From Pirellulaceae bacterium (lineage in GTDB: Bacteria; Planctomycetota; Planctomycetia; Pirellulales; Pirellulaceae), in the NCBI GenBank assembly GCA_019636375.1, contig JAHBXS010000005.1:434001-498000 (forward strand): DNA of 64,000 bases. Direction: 5' to 3'. Position numbers and translations under genes: made by a program. Positions 9,539 through 18,717 of the stretch are shown here, piece after piece. The notes beneath the pieces were generated by a model. The model saw nothing but the letters and a program-made list of their open reading frames with translations, was not told the DNA's origin and did not search any database. Within the stretch, counting starts at the first letter, position 1. The number at the start of each line of letters is the position of its first letter.

Positions 9539-9763
9539 GACATTCTCCAAGAAAAACAATTATGGGGCTCGCTCCACTTGCAGAATTCTATCCACAAAAT
9601 GCCCAATCATGTATGGCCTAGACTATCGCGCCAGAATCGACGGACTGGCAAGTCAATCTACACGGCCTTAAAATGATGATCGGGTTTCATTTCAAAGATG
9701 CAACTCAGAACCAAAGCTTTCCAGTGAATTCAAATCCATGAACTACCCCCGAAGAGCCGCAAC

Positions 9764-10507
9764 ATGAAAACCGGACTTTCACTGATCGAACTTTTGGTCG
9801 TGCTGGCAATTATTAGTATTTTACTGGGAATTTCCTTGCCGGCCGTTCAAGCCGCTCGCGAATCCGCACGCCGGACAAGTTGTCAAAACAACTTAAAACA
9901 GTTGGGGATTTTTGTCGAAATGTTTGATCGATCGCGATTTGGAAGACGGGGATACGGTAGACCCCCTAATGCTGAAGCGACTATCCCATTTCGTCATTTT
10001 TCCGAAGAATTATCGCTTGTCCATTGCCCTTCATCGCGCACACCCCGCCTTCTGACGTACGCTGCAACGGAAGAAGCCCCAACCCTTTCGTATCTGGGCG
10101 TACTCAGCGGAACGGCAGTAACCGAAGACAACTTTATACCTGACGGCTATTTTAGTTTTACTGATGAACGATTGGTACATGACGGAAAGACCCACACGTT
10201 GGCAATAGCCGAGGCAATGACGGACACCAGCGTTCACTCAGAAACAGGTGATGTCATTGACCACTGGGTTTACCCGCGTGGAGAACTTTCTCATCATTTG
10301 GGCTCCACGGGGGTACCAATTAACTCACTCAAAAGAACCCAACAACCGTTTGCAGCCAAGGAAATTTCTTTCGGAAGTTGGCATCCGACTGGGGTAAACG
10401 TTGTGTTTTTGGATGGTCGTGTACGATTCGTTCCTGAAACCACTGACGCCTACGTCTGGAGCGCACTTGGCACTCAAGCCAACCGCGACATCGCCTTTTT
10501 CGAATAA
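9764..10507 (+). CDS. DUF1559 prepilin-like protein
   Basis: The N-terminus GLSLIELLVVLAIISILLGI is a type IV prepilin/pseudopilin signal with Glu at position 5 of the mature protein, followed by LPAVQAARESARR and CQNNLKQLG, the usual planctomycete DUF1559 opening. The C-terminal block HPTGVNVVFLDGRVRFV is the family's conserved H-x-DG end. At 247 residues it is on the short side for the family, which often exceeds 300. Such proteins are exported, cleaved by prepilin peptidase after the Gly and are abundant in planctomycete genomes; their exact role is not established. It is a single gene, with the transposable element starting just downstream of it. Confidence 0.9.
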   Translation: MKTGLSLIELLVVLAIISILLGISLPAVQAARESARRTSCQNNLKQLGIFVEMFDRSRFGRRGYGRPPNAEATIPFRHFSEELSLVHCPSSRTPRLLTYAATEEAPTLSYLGVLSGTAVTEDNFIPDGYFSFTDERLVHDGKTHTLAIAEAMTDTSVHSETGDVIDHWVYPRGELSHHLGSTGVPINSLKRTQQPFAAKEISFGSWHPTGVNVVFLDGRVRFVPETTDAYVWSALGTQANRDIAFFE

Positions 10508-10614
10508 GGCAATAAATGACAATAAATGTGCGACAAAATCAATAAAAGTGCCACCCATTTTTATTGACAGACGGATTGGGATTTGGTAATTTGGTGTCTG
10601 AAAGGAGACTTGTT

Positions 10615-11781
10615 ATGGGACGACCTTTACGAGCCGAGCAGTTTGCGGCGGAAGAGATTTGTATCGTTCACGCCATTCAGCGGTGTGTGCGGAGAGCGTT
10701 TTTGGCGGGAATTGACGCGCAGACTGGCACCGACTACTCCTACCGCCGGGAGTGGATTCGGCGGCGAATGGAGGCTTTGGCATCGGTCTTCGGTATTGAT
10801 GTGCTGACTTACGCAATTTTGAGCAACCATTTGCATGTGATCTTGCGGAACCGACCGGATGTCGTCGCTGCATGGACCGACGAAGAAGTCGCCTTGCGGT
10901 GGCTGCGGGTCTTTCCGGGGCGTCGTCTTGATGAGCACCTTGCCGATCCCACCGAGGTCGAAGTCCAAGCCTTGGCCAGCAATCCAGAGCGGATCACCAA
11001 GATTCGTCAGCGGTTGTCAGACATATCGTGGTTCATGCGGGCCTTGAGCGAACCGATCGCTCGGCTTGCCAACCGTCAGGATGACTGCACCGGACGTTTT
11101 TGGGAGGGACGTTTCAAAGCTCAGCGGATTGCGGATGAAGCGGGTCTTTTGGCCTGTGCGATGTACGTGGACCTCAATCCGATCCGCGCGGCGATGGTTG
11201 AGACTCCCGACCAAGCGGTGCATACTTCTGCTTACGACCGGATCGAAGGGGAAAAAGGGAGCGAGATCGACTCAGCGGCGTTTGACTTGATCCCCGTCAG
11301 CTTGGAAGAACGAGTGGAAGAAATTCGCACCAAAACGACGGCTCAGCGAAAAGAGAAGGTCAAGGCCAGTCGCAGTCGCAAGCGAAGTCGCCGAGTTCGT
11401 CGCGACAGTTGGCTTGCACCGTTGACGCTGAATCGCCGGACCCTTTCGTCGAACCCGGAGTTGAGCAAGTCAGGTGTTCGAGCCAGCGATAAAGGTTTCT
11501 TGAATCTGGCCTGGCAAGACTATCTGGAACTCCTTCGCTGGACGGCGGTTCAAGGAGCGGACTTTGCCCAACGAAAGGTCCCCAAGAAACTGGGCGACGT
11601 ATTGCGTTCAGTCGGGATCGAGGCTTCGATGTGGCGTGACTTGGTGTGGAACTACAAGAAGTATTTCGGCCGCAGCGGTTGTGCGGGCTCTCCTGCCGCA
11701 ATGAACGCCGACGCCGCTCGCCACAACCGTTCCTGGTACCAAGGCCACCGCCAAGCCAGCGAATGCTTCGCATCGAGCTAG
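10615..11781 (+). CDS. Y1-type (HUH) transposase, REP-associated family
   Basis: The protein is 388 residues from ATG 10615, with AAGGAG about eight bases upstream. The N-terminal domain has the Y1 transposase pattern: AILSNHLHVILR carries the His-hydrophobic-His metal motif, and CAMYVDLNPIRAAM contains the probable catalytic Tyr region. GRFWEGRFKAQ between them is typical of REP-associated tyrosine transposases. The C-terminal third is basic (SRSRKRSRRVRR), as expected for DNA binding, and is longer than in minimal IS200 enzymes. It acts on single-stranded hairpin ends. The frame is intact with no internal stops. Its relatives are common in planctomycete genomes, where they are usually annotated only as transposase. 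Confidence 0.8.
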   Translation: MGRPLRAEQFAAEEICIVHAIQRCVRRAFLAGIDAQTGTDYSYRREWIRRRMEALASVFGIDVLTYAILSNHLHVILRNRPDVVAAWTDEEVALRWLRVFPGRRLDEHLADPTEVEVQALASNPERITKIRQRLSDISWFMRALSEPIARLANRQDDCTGRFWEGRFKAQRIADEAGLLACAMYVDLNPIRAAMVETPDQAVHTSAYDRIEGEKGSEIDSAAFDLIPVSLEERVEEIRTKTTAQRKEKVKASRSRKRSRRVRRDSWLAPLTLNRRTLSSNPELSKSGVRASDKGFLNLAWQDYLELLRWTAVQGADFAQRKVPKKLGDVLRSVGIEASMWRDLVWNYKKYFGRSGCAGSPAAMNADAARHNRSWYQGHRQASECFASS

Positions 11782-11837
11782 TGACGATTTACGAAGTGAC
11801 CGTCGAACCCGTAAAGTTTGAATTAGTGTAGATCACG

Positions 11838-11891
11838 CTAAAGGCGCCGAGTTGCCTAAAGGCGCCGAGTTGCCTAAAGGCGCCGAGCTGC
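11838..11891 (+). repeat. Three tandem 18-bp repeats
   Basis: The unit CTAAAGGCGCCGAGTTGC is repeated three times head to tail at 11838, 11856 and 11874; the third copy has one substitution (GAGCTGC). Each unit contains the palindrome GGCGCC. It lies 56 bases after the transposase stop and does not resemble the ends of the element. Possible roles are a local protein-binding array or simple slippage; the sequence does not decide. Confidence 0.85.
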
Positions 11892-12128
11892 CGACCGCTC
11901 TTTTGAGCCTTTGCGATCACTCCAATTTCTAAACAGCGCCGCAACAGCCTCTTCGCTCAAAAAATCCAAACAGTTTCAGACGCCAAAAGCACTCCACTTC
12001 TCCTCCAATCGCAGCATTTCGCTCCTAAATGCTCCAAGCTCCCCAGCAGCTATCCGCTGCTGAGAATAAACGCCCACGTCAATTGTCATTGAATTCCCAA
12101 CGAATCAAAAAAATGGGTGGTAAAAAAA
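11892..12128. other. Intergenic, no gene recognised
   Basis: Between the tandem repeat and the duplicated segment I see no coding region or RNA. With the repeats on either side, the whole stretch from 11782 to 12258 is free of recognisable genes. Confidence 0.5.
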
Positions 12129-12223
12129 GGATGATTCAACAAACGATGGATGGCATCTTTATTCAGTAAAAAACGGATGACTCAATAAAAGATTAATAAA
12201 AGATGGATGGCACCTTTATTCAG
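12129..12223 (+). repeat. Duplicated REP-like segment
   Basis: Two imperfect copies: GGATGATTCAAC (12129) plus GATGGATGGCATCTTTATTCAG-type sequence (12145-12166), and GGATGACTCAAT (12175) plus a near-identical second half (12202-12223). The second copy carries an extra 11 bases. The motif GGATGGCACCTTTATT is a reverse-complement relative of the left flank of the transposase, so these are probably satellites of that element. Confidence 0.65.
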
Positions 12224-12258
12224 ATATTCAGATGGAGCGATTGGGTTGGGGGATTTGG

Positions 12259-13662
12259 TTATTGATAAGGTGCGGGGAGTTTTAGGGGAGTGCCGACGGG
12301 AAGAGGGTGGAAGTGCTCGATTTTGGAGGGGAACTGGTCGCGATTGAGTTCGAGGATTTCCAAGTACCGTGAGGCTTGGCCCAATTGTTCACGTGCGATT
12401 GAAAACAAAGAGTCTTGAGGGCGAGTTGTGTAGGAATTGAGTTCGGCCTCATGCCGATTCACTCCACTTGCGACGGGATTCGCAGCCTCAAAACGTGGAT
12501 TTCCTTCTCCGGCTCGATGACTGCTTTTGGTGATCGACGGGTTGGGTTCGGAGTTGTCGTGGATTGGCGGTTGTGTTTCCAATAAGTCTGCCGGGATCAA
12601 TTCACGGTGGTTGCTGATCAGGTGTTGTAGCGGCGGAAATTTGAGTTCGATTCCTTGCGTCAAACGACTGCTACCTTTAAGTGCCGCTTGGTTGACAGCG
12701 GAAATGGCCCGGAAGAATCGTCCATCGCCATAGATATGGACACACAAGTCCCACAGCGTATCCCCAGATTGAACTCGCACGATTTGATGCGGTTCCTCCA
12801 GATCAACAACTCGGTCAAATAACGCTGGCTGAAGCGTAGATATCGTATCGGTTTCGAATGAAGCCAATTGGTGCTCAACTTGGTGATTTAGAGCGTTGAG
12901 CGTTGGTGGAAGTTTTTCTGCGTGGTTAGGAAAAGGAAGCGAAAACCCATTCGATGCTGGCAGGGAAAGGGGAACTGACTCGGGCGGTATCGCGAGTAAA
13001 TCTTTTGCTGTTCTAGTTAGGGGTTCGAAACCATTCTTGCTTTCGGTGGATGAAAATGAATTGTCCGGTTGATTGGATATTGAAGGAGTAGGCGGGACAA
13101 AATCATTTATGGAAGATTCTTTGTCATTGGATGGTGAGGACGCAGATGGGCTCAAGTTGTAGATGTTATTCGATGGGACCGGGGGTTTGATTCCTTCAAA
13201 ATCTGAAAAGGCCGCAGGTGGGATGAGTGGCTTGATTGTCGTTTGCTCATCGGTGAAGCTCGTTCGAGCGATGTTGGGCTTAGTGCTTTCGTCCTGTCCG
13301 GGAGTTACGGGGATCAAGGAATTTTCATTGGCAGCGATCTTGGAGATGCTGGTGTTGGAATCACCACTGGGTTTGAGCGGTGAAGGTGCGGGATTTTGAA
13401 TTGCCAATTGTGGGGATTGAGGATTCGTTCTCCGACTGGGTAGCGCATAACCCGGTTGGCGAACGCGGTGAAGGTCTTCTGGGGGGATTTCGATTGCAGT
13501 TGGAATGGCGTCAAAATCAAATTTCGCTGCGAGGTTAAAACGCGCGAAGACTCTTTCAAATAAAAGATAGCCAACACCGGCTAGGAGGAGCAAAATAATT
13601 GCCGCACCGAGGGCTCCCTCGCGTTTTGATTTTTTTTCAACGCTTATCGTGTTTTCAGCCAT
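12259..13662 (-). CDS. Membrane-anchored protein with two LysM domains
   Basis: The 467-residue protein starts with a basic cytoplasmic segment and one membrane helix (about residues 18-37, AAIILLLLAGVGYLLF). A long low-complexity linker rich in P, S, N and T (about 40-290) follows. Two LysM modules come after it: VRVQSGDTLWDLCVHIYGDGRFF near residues 295-345 and YTTRPQDSLFSIAREQLGQASRY at the C-terminus, ending in GTPLKLP. LysM binds glycan containing N-acetylglucosamine, usually peptidoglycan, and in this architecture probably links the inner membrane to the wall. A similar layout occurs in the LysM protein at 36178-37374 in this window. No catalytic domain is visible. It is transcribed alone. 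Confidence 0.8.
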   Translation of the reverse strand: MAENTISVEKKSKREGALGAAIILLLLAGVGYLLFERVFARFNLAAKFDFDAIPTAIEIPPEDLHRVRQPGYALPSRRTNPQSPQLAIQNPAPSPLKPSGDSNTSISKIAANENSLIPVTPGQDESTKPNIARTSFTDEQTTIKPLIPPAAFSDFEGIKPPVPSNNIYNLSPSASSPSNDKESSINDFVPPTPSISNQPDNSFSSTESKNGFEPLTRTAKDLLAIPPESVPLSLPASNGFSLPFPNHAEKLPPTLNALNHQVEHQLASFETDTISTLQPALFDRVVDLEEPHQIVRVQSGDTLWDLCVHIYGDGRFFRAISAVNQAALKGSSRLTQGIELKFPPLQHLISNHRELIPADLLETQPPIHDNSEPNPSITKSSHRAGEGNPRFEAANPVASGVNRHEAELNSYTTRPQDSLFSIAREQLGQASRYLEILELNRDQFPSKIEHFHPLPVGTPLKLPAPYQ

Positions 13663-14054
13663 TTTGATTGGGGATTCTCAAGTTAACAATCAGCAAGCAC
13701 GAAGCACTTTTAAATTTAAAGTGACGTGCCAGCCATTTTCGACCGCCATTTTCAACTAAGGTCAAATTGCAAGGACGAATCGCAATCGCGGTCAAGAATT
13801 GAAGCAAAGTTAGGCCTGTGAATGGTCAATGATCGACTCCATCAATCGCAAATTCACTTGCCCTTTCTACAAGCCCTTGCCTTAAGGGCGTTGTTTTAGC
13901 AGAATTTAGGCCTCGCCAAAAGTTCTGTTTTCGCGGTCTTTTGGCAAATTGCTTGGCAAACTGGGGGGACTAGTCCTTTTGGCATAATGATCCAGCTAGC
14001 AAGAGTCCCTTTGTCTTTTTGATCAACTAGAAAATTCTTGGACCGCTTAAAAGA
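13663..14054. other. Intergenic region between divergent genes
   Basis: About 390 bases that must contain promoters for both the LysM gene (minus) and the spermidine-synthase-like gene (plus). No RNA, repeat or convincing promoter pair was identified by eye. Confidence 0.5.
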
Positions 14055-16538
14055 ATGCTTCCTTTTGCCCTAACGATTTTTCTCAGTGCATTCTTACTGT
14101 TTCAGGTTCAGCCGATCATCGCGAGGCTTATTCTGCCGTGGTTTGGAGGATCGCCGGCGGTATGGACGACTTGCATGTGCTTTTTTCAGTTGGCGTTATT
14201 AGCGGGCTACCTGTATTCCGACGTCGTTGCGCGGCGACTGAGACCACGAGTTCAAATTGTCGTTCACGTGGTCGTAATGTGGGTGACATTGCTGGCTCTA
14301 CCGATCATTCCTCGAGAATCATTGAAACCTAGCGGTGAAGAGCATCCGGGATGGGCGATTGCTGTGCTGTTACTAGCGACAGTCGGTCCCGTTTATTGTT
14401 TGTTAGCAACCACGGGGCCGTTGATCCAAGCGTGGTTCTCTCACAAGTTTGAAGGGCGATCTCCCTATCGGCTATTTGCATTATCCAATTTCGGGTCGCT
14501 GTTAGCATTATTGAGTTACCCATTGGTGTTTGAGCCGACAACAACGATTCGTCAACAAGCGTTGGCATGGAGCCTGGGTTATGGTCTGTTTGTGATTTCG
14601 TGCTCGTGGTGCGCGGTGGTCGTGTGGCGTGCCTTGGATGCTGGCGGAGGTTCGACTTCCAGAGAAAGACCTACGTCCAAAAGTGAAGTTGATGGCGAAA
14701 AGCTGAACCTATGGAAGATTTTGGGGTGGACGTTTTTGGCGATGGTTCCATCTGTATTATTGCTGGCAGTAACGAACGAGTTGTCGCAGGATGTCGCCGT
14801 AGTTCCCATGATGTGGATCGTGCCGTTGTCGCTGTATTTGATTTCGTTTGTGATTTGTTTTGATCATTCGAGGTGGTATCGGCGTGAGGTGTTTGGGACG
14901 ATGCTGATCCTTGGGGGAGTGGCTGCGATTCCCTGCATTGTTCAGCCAACGAGCATGGGCTACCTGACGCAGTTTTCGATTTTGAATTTGATGTTGTTTG
15001 GGGCCTGCATGACGTGTCATGGTGAGTTGGCGCGGATGAAGCCAACACCGCGATATTTGACTCTGTTTTATTTGATGTTATCGGTTGGAGGTGCGTTGGG
15101 AGGGGTATTCGTCGTGATGGTGGCACCCCTTATTTTCTCCCGGTTTCATGAGTTGCCACTGGCCATCGTTGCCGCGGTTTTGTTGACGATCGGGCGGTGG
15201 CTTTGGGATCGCGATCGAGATGCGCTGACAAGGGTGATGGCGATCGTGTCAGTTTTGGGCTCGTTGGCGATTGTGATTGGTTTCTACGAAATGCTGAATC
15301 AGATGTCAGAGTCGGTTGTGATGCGACTGGGTGTTGTGGCCGTATTGATTTTTTTGGCTACCAGTCTGCTCGGCTGGCAACACGCGGTTCGATTTTTGGT
15401 CCCCGACCATATGAAGTGTGGTGAAAAGCCGACAACGTGGCCGGATCGCGTTGCGTGGTTGTTGGTCTTCGGTTTGCTGATCTTATATTCGTGGTGGTTG
15501 GTGCTGTTTCCCGAGTCGGTTCATGAATGGGGATCGTTGGCTACGTTGCTAATGGTATTAGCGATTTGGGGCGTCGCGGTAGGGACTCGATTCCGACCGG
15601 TGGTATCGTTGACTCTATATGCGAATTTGGGAGTGGTGTTTGCCTTTTTTGTCATCCAAATTGTTGTCGTGGGAATATTTTGGGGAGAGCAGCGGTGGTC
15701 TGGAAGAACCCTGGCGATAAAACGAAATTTCTTTGGCATCACCGGTGTGGGAGAATTTGAATCGCCAGTTGATGGAAAGTTTTTGGAGATCTTCAATGGA
15801 CGAATTGGGCATGGAAAACAGTACCTGCGAGAAGAAATTAAGTTGGAGCCCAATATTTATTACGGCCCCACCAGCGGGGTAGGCTTGGCGTTTCGCGAGC
15901 ACCCGAAACGCCAAGCCGGAGAATCGTTGCATGTGGGGGTGATCGGTTTGGGAACTGGGACACTTGTGGTATGGGGAAACGCGGGTGATACGTTTGTGTA
16001 CTATGAGATCAATCCCGCCGTCATCGCTTTGGCAGATGAGTTTTTTACCTATCGTCAAGAAGTTCCTGTGAAGACTCGCACTCGCTTGGGAGACGCTCGC
16101 ATGTTGCTGGAAGCAGATTTGCGGCACGGGCAGCCGGAAGGTTTCGACCTGTTGATTGTTGATGCATTTTCGGGAGATGCGATTCCGAGACACTTGTTGA
16201 CGAAAGAAGCGATGGACGTCTATCGCCAGCATCTCGCACCAGGGGGAGTTGTGGCTTTTCATATTTCGAATCATTATTTGGACCTGGAACCGGTGGTCGT
16301 TGCGGCGGGTCGGGAGTTTGGATTTGATCCCGTGGTGGTAAGGGACGAGCCAGATCGCAGGCTCCCAGGGAATTCGCGTTTTCTTTCCAGTGATTGGCTG
16401 TTGCTATCGAAAAACCAGAGCTTTTTGAACCGTCCGGAAATAGAGAAACTAAGTCCACAAGAGCCGCAACGCGAGATTTTGTGGACCGATGATTTCGGCA
16501 GTTTGCTGCAAATTTTGAAGTGGAGACCCATTTTTTAA
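14055..16538 (+). CDS. Fused multi-spanning membrane / spermidine-synthase-like protein
   Basis: The 827-residue protein has about 12-14 hydrophobic helices over residues 1-550, opening with LTIFLSAFLLFQVQPIIARL, typical of the fused MFS/spermidine synthase family. A soluble C-terminal domain (about 600-800) has the SAM-type Rossmann motif VGVIGLGTGTL, an acidic loop YYEINPAVI, GDARMLL and LLIVDAFSGDAIPRHLLT, as in spermidine synthases. The usual gatekeeper motifs of SpeE cannot be fully traced, so aminopropyl transfer is not proven; the family's biochemistry is largely unknown. The protein is complete, with no frameshift. No SpeD or arginine decarboxylase gene lies nearby, which argues against simple polyamine synthesis. 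Confidence 0.8.
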   Translation: MLPFALTIFLSAFLLFQVQPIIARLILPWFGGSPAVWTTCMCFFQLALLAGYLYSDVVARRLRPRVQIVVHVVVMWVTLLALPIIPRESLKPSGEEHPGWAIAVLLLATVGPVYCLLATTGPLIQAWFSHKFEGRSPYRLFALSNFGSLLALLSYPLVFEPTTTIRQQALAWSLGYGLFVISCSWCAVVVWRALDAGGGSTSRERPTSKSEVDGEKLNLWKILGWTFLAMVPSVLLLAVTNELSQDVAVVPMMWIVPLSLYLISFVICFDHSRWYRREVFGTMLILGGVAAIPCIVQPTSMGYLTQFSILNLMLFGACMTCHGELARMKPTPRYLTLFYLMLSVGGALGGVFVVMVAPLIFSRFHELPLAIVAAVLLTIGRWLWDRDRDALTRVMAIVSVLGSLAIVIGFYEMLNQMSESVVMRLGVVAVLIFLATSLLGWQHAVRFLVPDHMKCGEKPTTWPDRVAWLLVFGLLILYSWWLVLFPESVHEWGSLATLLMVLAIWGVAVGTRFRPVVSLTLYANLGVVFAFFVIQIVVVGIFWGEQRWSGRTLAIKRNFFGITGVGEFESPVDGKFLEIFNGRIGHGKQYLREEIKLEPNIYYGPTSGVGLAFREHPKRQAGESLHVGVIGLGTGTLVVWGNAGDTFVYYEINPAVIALADEFFTYRQEVPVKTRTRLGDARMLLEADLRHGQPEGFDLLIVDAFSGDAIPRHLLTKEAMDVYRQHLAPGGVVAFHISNHYLDLEPVVVAAGREFGFDPVVVRDEPDRRLPGNSRFLSSDWLLLSKNQSFLNRPEIEKLSPQEPQREILWTDDFGSLLQILKWRPIF

Positions 16539-16610
16539 CATATCCTGATTATACTGGCAGTTGATTTGTCAAGCCTTTTTGGCTAACGATTATCAATCAA
16601 AAGGAACCCG

Positions 16611-18551
16611 ATGAAATTAAATTCTCTCTTGCGCAAGTTGTTTGGTGGCCTTTGCTTGGCAATGCTCTTTGTTTCGCTAGGGTTTGCTCAGCAGCCGACA
16701 GACTTGTACCACTACGATGAGTTTGGAAATAAAGTCCAATTGCAATTGACGGGTAACGTGATTGACGGGCGTCCTGAAATTTTTTTTGGAACTCACCAAC
16801 CGATGAAGGGGGGAGTAGCAAGAAATGAAATCGCGTCACCGACGACTTTGACTAGTCAGTTTGTCGTAATGGCCAAGGCCGATTCGGACGTTCACGCTTT
16901 GGCTCAGCAATGGGGAGTGTCGGTTGTCGGGCAACTCAATTGGGACAGATCGTACTACATCTTGGAAAGCAACTCTCCTGTAAACGCATTGCAAGTGGCC
17001 AATGGAGCTTTCGAACGCGGTGAAGTCGCTCAAGTGTTTTCACAATTCTCACAACAAAAAACGACTCGCCAGTTGCCGAATGATACCCAGTTTTCCAATC
17101 AGTGGCATTTGCGAAATACAGGACAGGGGGGCGGGATGGTTGGATTCGACCTCAATGTGGAGCCGCTGTGGAATTTTAACGGCAACTCTGGACTGGGATC
17201 TGGCATCACCGTCGGAATCGTCGACGGCCGCGTTCAGGCCGCCCACTCTGATCTGGCCTTCAACATCCGGGCTGATCGTTCATTGTGGTTGGCCGGCACG
17301 CCAGATTTTCACGGTACGGCGGTCGCGGGAATTGTCGGGGCTATTGGAGACAACAATCTTGGGGTCTCGGGAGTAGCGCCGCGAGCTTCGTTGGCGGGGA
17401 TTAGCTTACTGAATCAAACGATGACGGATGCAGTTGAAGCTCAGGCATTGACGAATCACTTTAGTACGATGGTGGGTGGGCAGTTTGATGGAATCCACAT
17501 TTACAACAATAGCTGGGGACCGAGCGACAATGGGACTCGAGTTCGGGCAGGTCCACTCGTAAGAGCGGCTTTGGCAAATGCTGCGGTTAATGGTCGAGAT
17601 GGACTCGGGAACATCTACGTCTGGGCCGGAGGGAACGGTGGCAATGTCGACAATGTGAACTACGATGGCTACGCGAATAGTCGATACACGATCGCCGTAG
17701 GTGCGACGACAAATTTGGGGGTACGCGCCAGCTATAGCGAGCGGGGCGCGGCATTACTCGTTAATGCGATGGGAGACGGCGGAACTCGAGCGATTACTTC
17801 GACGTCCACCGGGAATGGATACACGAATTCGATGGGGGGAACCAGCTCTGCATCGCCCATGGTGGCTGGTGTCGTGGCCTTGATGCTCGAGGCCAACCCA
17901 AATTTAGGTTGGCGTGATGTTCAACACATTCTGGTTCAAACCGCTTGGCAAACCGACCCAGGTCACGCCGGATGGATCACAAATGGGGCCGGTCTGACGC
18001 ACAATGATTTTTATGGATTCGGTACCGTTGACGCAGTGGCCGCTGTGAACATGGCGTCGAACTGGACTAACGTGCAACCAGAGATGCTTTCGTCGGCAAC
18101 AGCAAGCGTCAACCAAATCATCGCCGATGGCTCTGGAAATCTCAACAATCCGATCTTTGGAGCCCCTGTATTCAGCACGATCGAAATCACGGATCAGGTT
18201 CTGGTTGAGCATGTCGAAGTGATTTTCAATACAAGTGGTGGTTGGGGAGGCGACTTAGAAGTGGTTCTCACAAGCCCTATGGGAACCCAGAGTATGCTGG
18301 CAACCTTGCATGGTCATGGGGCGGCCTACAACAACTGGACTTTCATGACGGTGAAGAACTGGGGCGAACTCTCTCAAGGGACCTGGACGCTACGTGTGCG
18401 CGATGGGTGGGCGACCGACCAAAGCACCTGGTTGAATTGGAGCCTAAATGTCTACGGAACCGCTGCGATTCCAGAGCCATCGTCGATTATATTCTTGGGC
18501 CTGATCGGGCTGGCTGGGTTCATGCGTCGCAACCGAAGGCCGCTCAGTTAA
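16611..18551 (+). CDS. Secreted S8 subtilisin-like protease with P-domain and PEP-CTERM sorting signal
   Basis: The 646-residue protein has a signal peptide (basic start, LCLAMLFVSLGFA, cleavage near residue 26) and a propeptide-like region (about 30-160). The peptidase domain carries the full triad: GIVDGRV (Asp about 205), FHGTAVAG (His about 234) and GTSSASPMV (Ser about 412), with NNSWG before the serine block. A proprotein-convertase P-domain (about 500-620, LVEHVEVIFNTSGGWGGDLEV) follows. The C-terminal IPEPSS, a hydrophobic helix and RRNRR form a PEP-CTERM tag, so exosortase should process and anchor or release it at the outer surface. AAGG lies six bases before the ATG. Expected role: extracellular or surface proteolysis. 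Confidence 0.93.
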   Translation: MKLNSLLRKLFGGLCLAMLFVSLGFAQQPTDLYHYDEFGNKVQLQLTGNVIDGRPEIFFGTHQPMKGGVARNEIASPTTLTSQFVVMAKADSDVHALAQQWGVSVVGQLNWDRSYYILESNSPVNALQVANGAFERGEVAQVFSQFSQQKTTRQLPNDTQFSNQWHLRNTGQGGGMVGFDLNVEPLWNFNGNSGLGSGITVGIVDGRVQAAHSDLAFNIRADRSLWLAGTPDFHGTAVAGIVGAIGDNNLGVSGVAPRASLAGISLLNQTMTDAVEAQALTNHFSTMVGGQFDGIHIYNNSWGPSDNGTRVRAGPLVRAALANAAVNGRDGLGNIYVWAGGNGGNVDNVNYDGYANSRYTIAVGATTNLGVRASYSERGAALLVNAMGDGGTRAITSTSTGNGYTNSMGGTSSASPMVAGVVALMLEANPNLGWRDVQHILVQTAWQTDPGHAGWITNGAGLTHNDFYGFGTVDAVAAVNMASNWTNVQPEMLSSATASVNQIIADGSGNLNNPIFGAPVFSTIEITDQVLVEHVEVIFNTSGGWGGDLEVVLTSPMGTQSMLATLHGHGAAYNNWTFMTVKNWGELSQGTWTLRVRDGWATDQSTWLNWSLNVYGTAAIPEPSSIIFLGLIGLAGFMRRNRRPLS

Positions 18552-18717
18552 ATGGACTCGTCTAAACGACGCACCTATGGGCTAATCGACGACCACCCGG
18601 CGAAAGGGTATTCTGATTGAAGCAAAGACGTTGAGATTTTGAATTCAGAACTCGGTGATTAATCGAGAAATTCTTCTTCTAGCGTCCTTATCAGATTCGC
18701 TTTTGGTGGATGGTGGC

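Larger units (their letters stand above)
10540..12223 (+). mobile_element. HUH (Y1/REP-associated-type) transposase element with flanking repeats
   Basis: The transposase gene is bracketed by related short motifs: AATAAAAGTGCCACCCATTT on the left (10541-10560) and, in inverted sense, AAAAAATGGGTGG (12108-12120) and GATGGATGGCACCTTTATT (12202-12220) on the right. Left-side CAATAAA motifs occur three times between 10510 and 10546. Such imperfect palindromic ends fit single-strand transposition by HUH enzymes, which make no target duplication; none was seen. Exact limits are uncertain, and the right part may include extra REP-like copies. Confidence 0.55.

Noticed and set aside
11838..11891. Tandem repeats considered as a CRISPR array
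   Set aside because: The units are directly adjacent without spacers and only 18 bp long; no cas genes are present.
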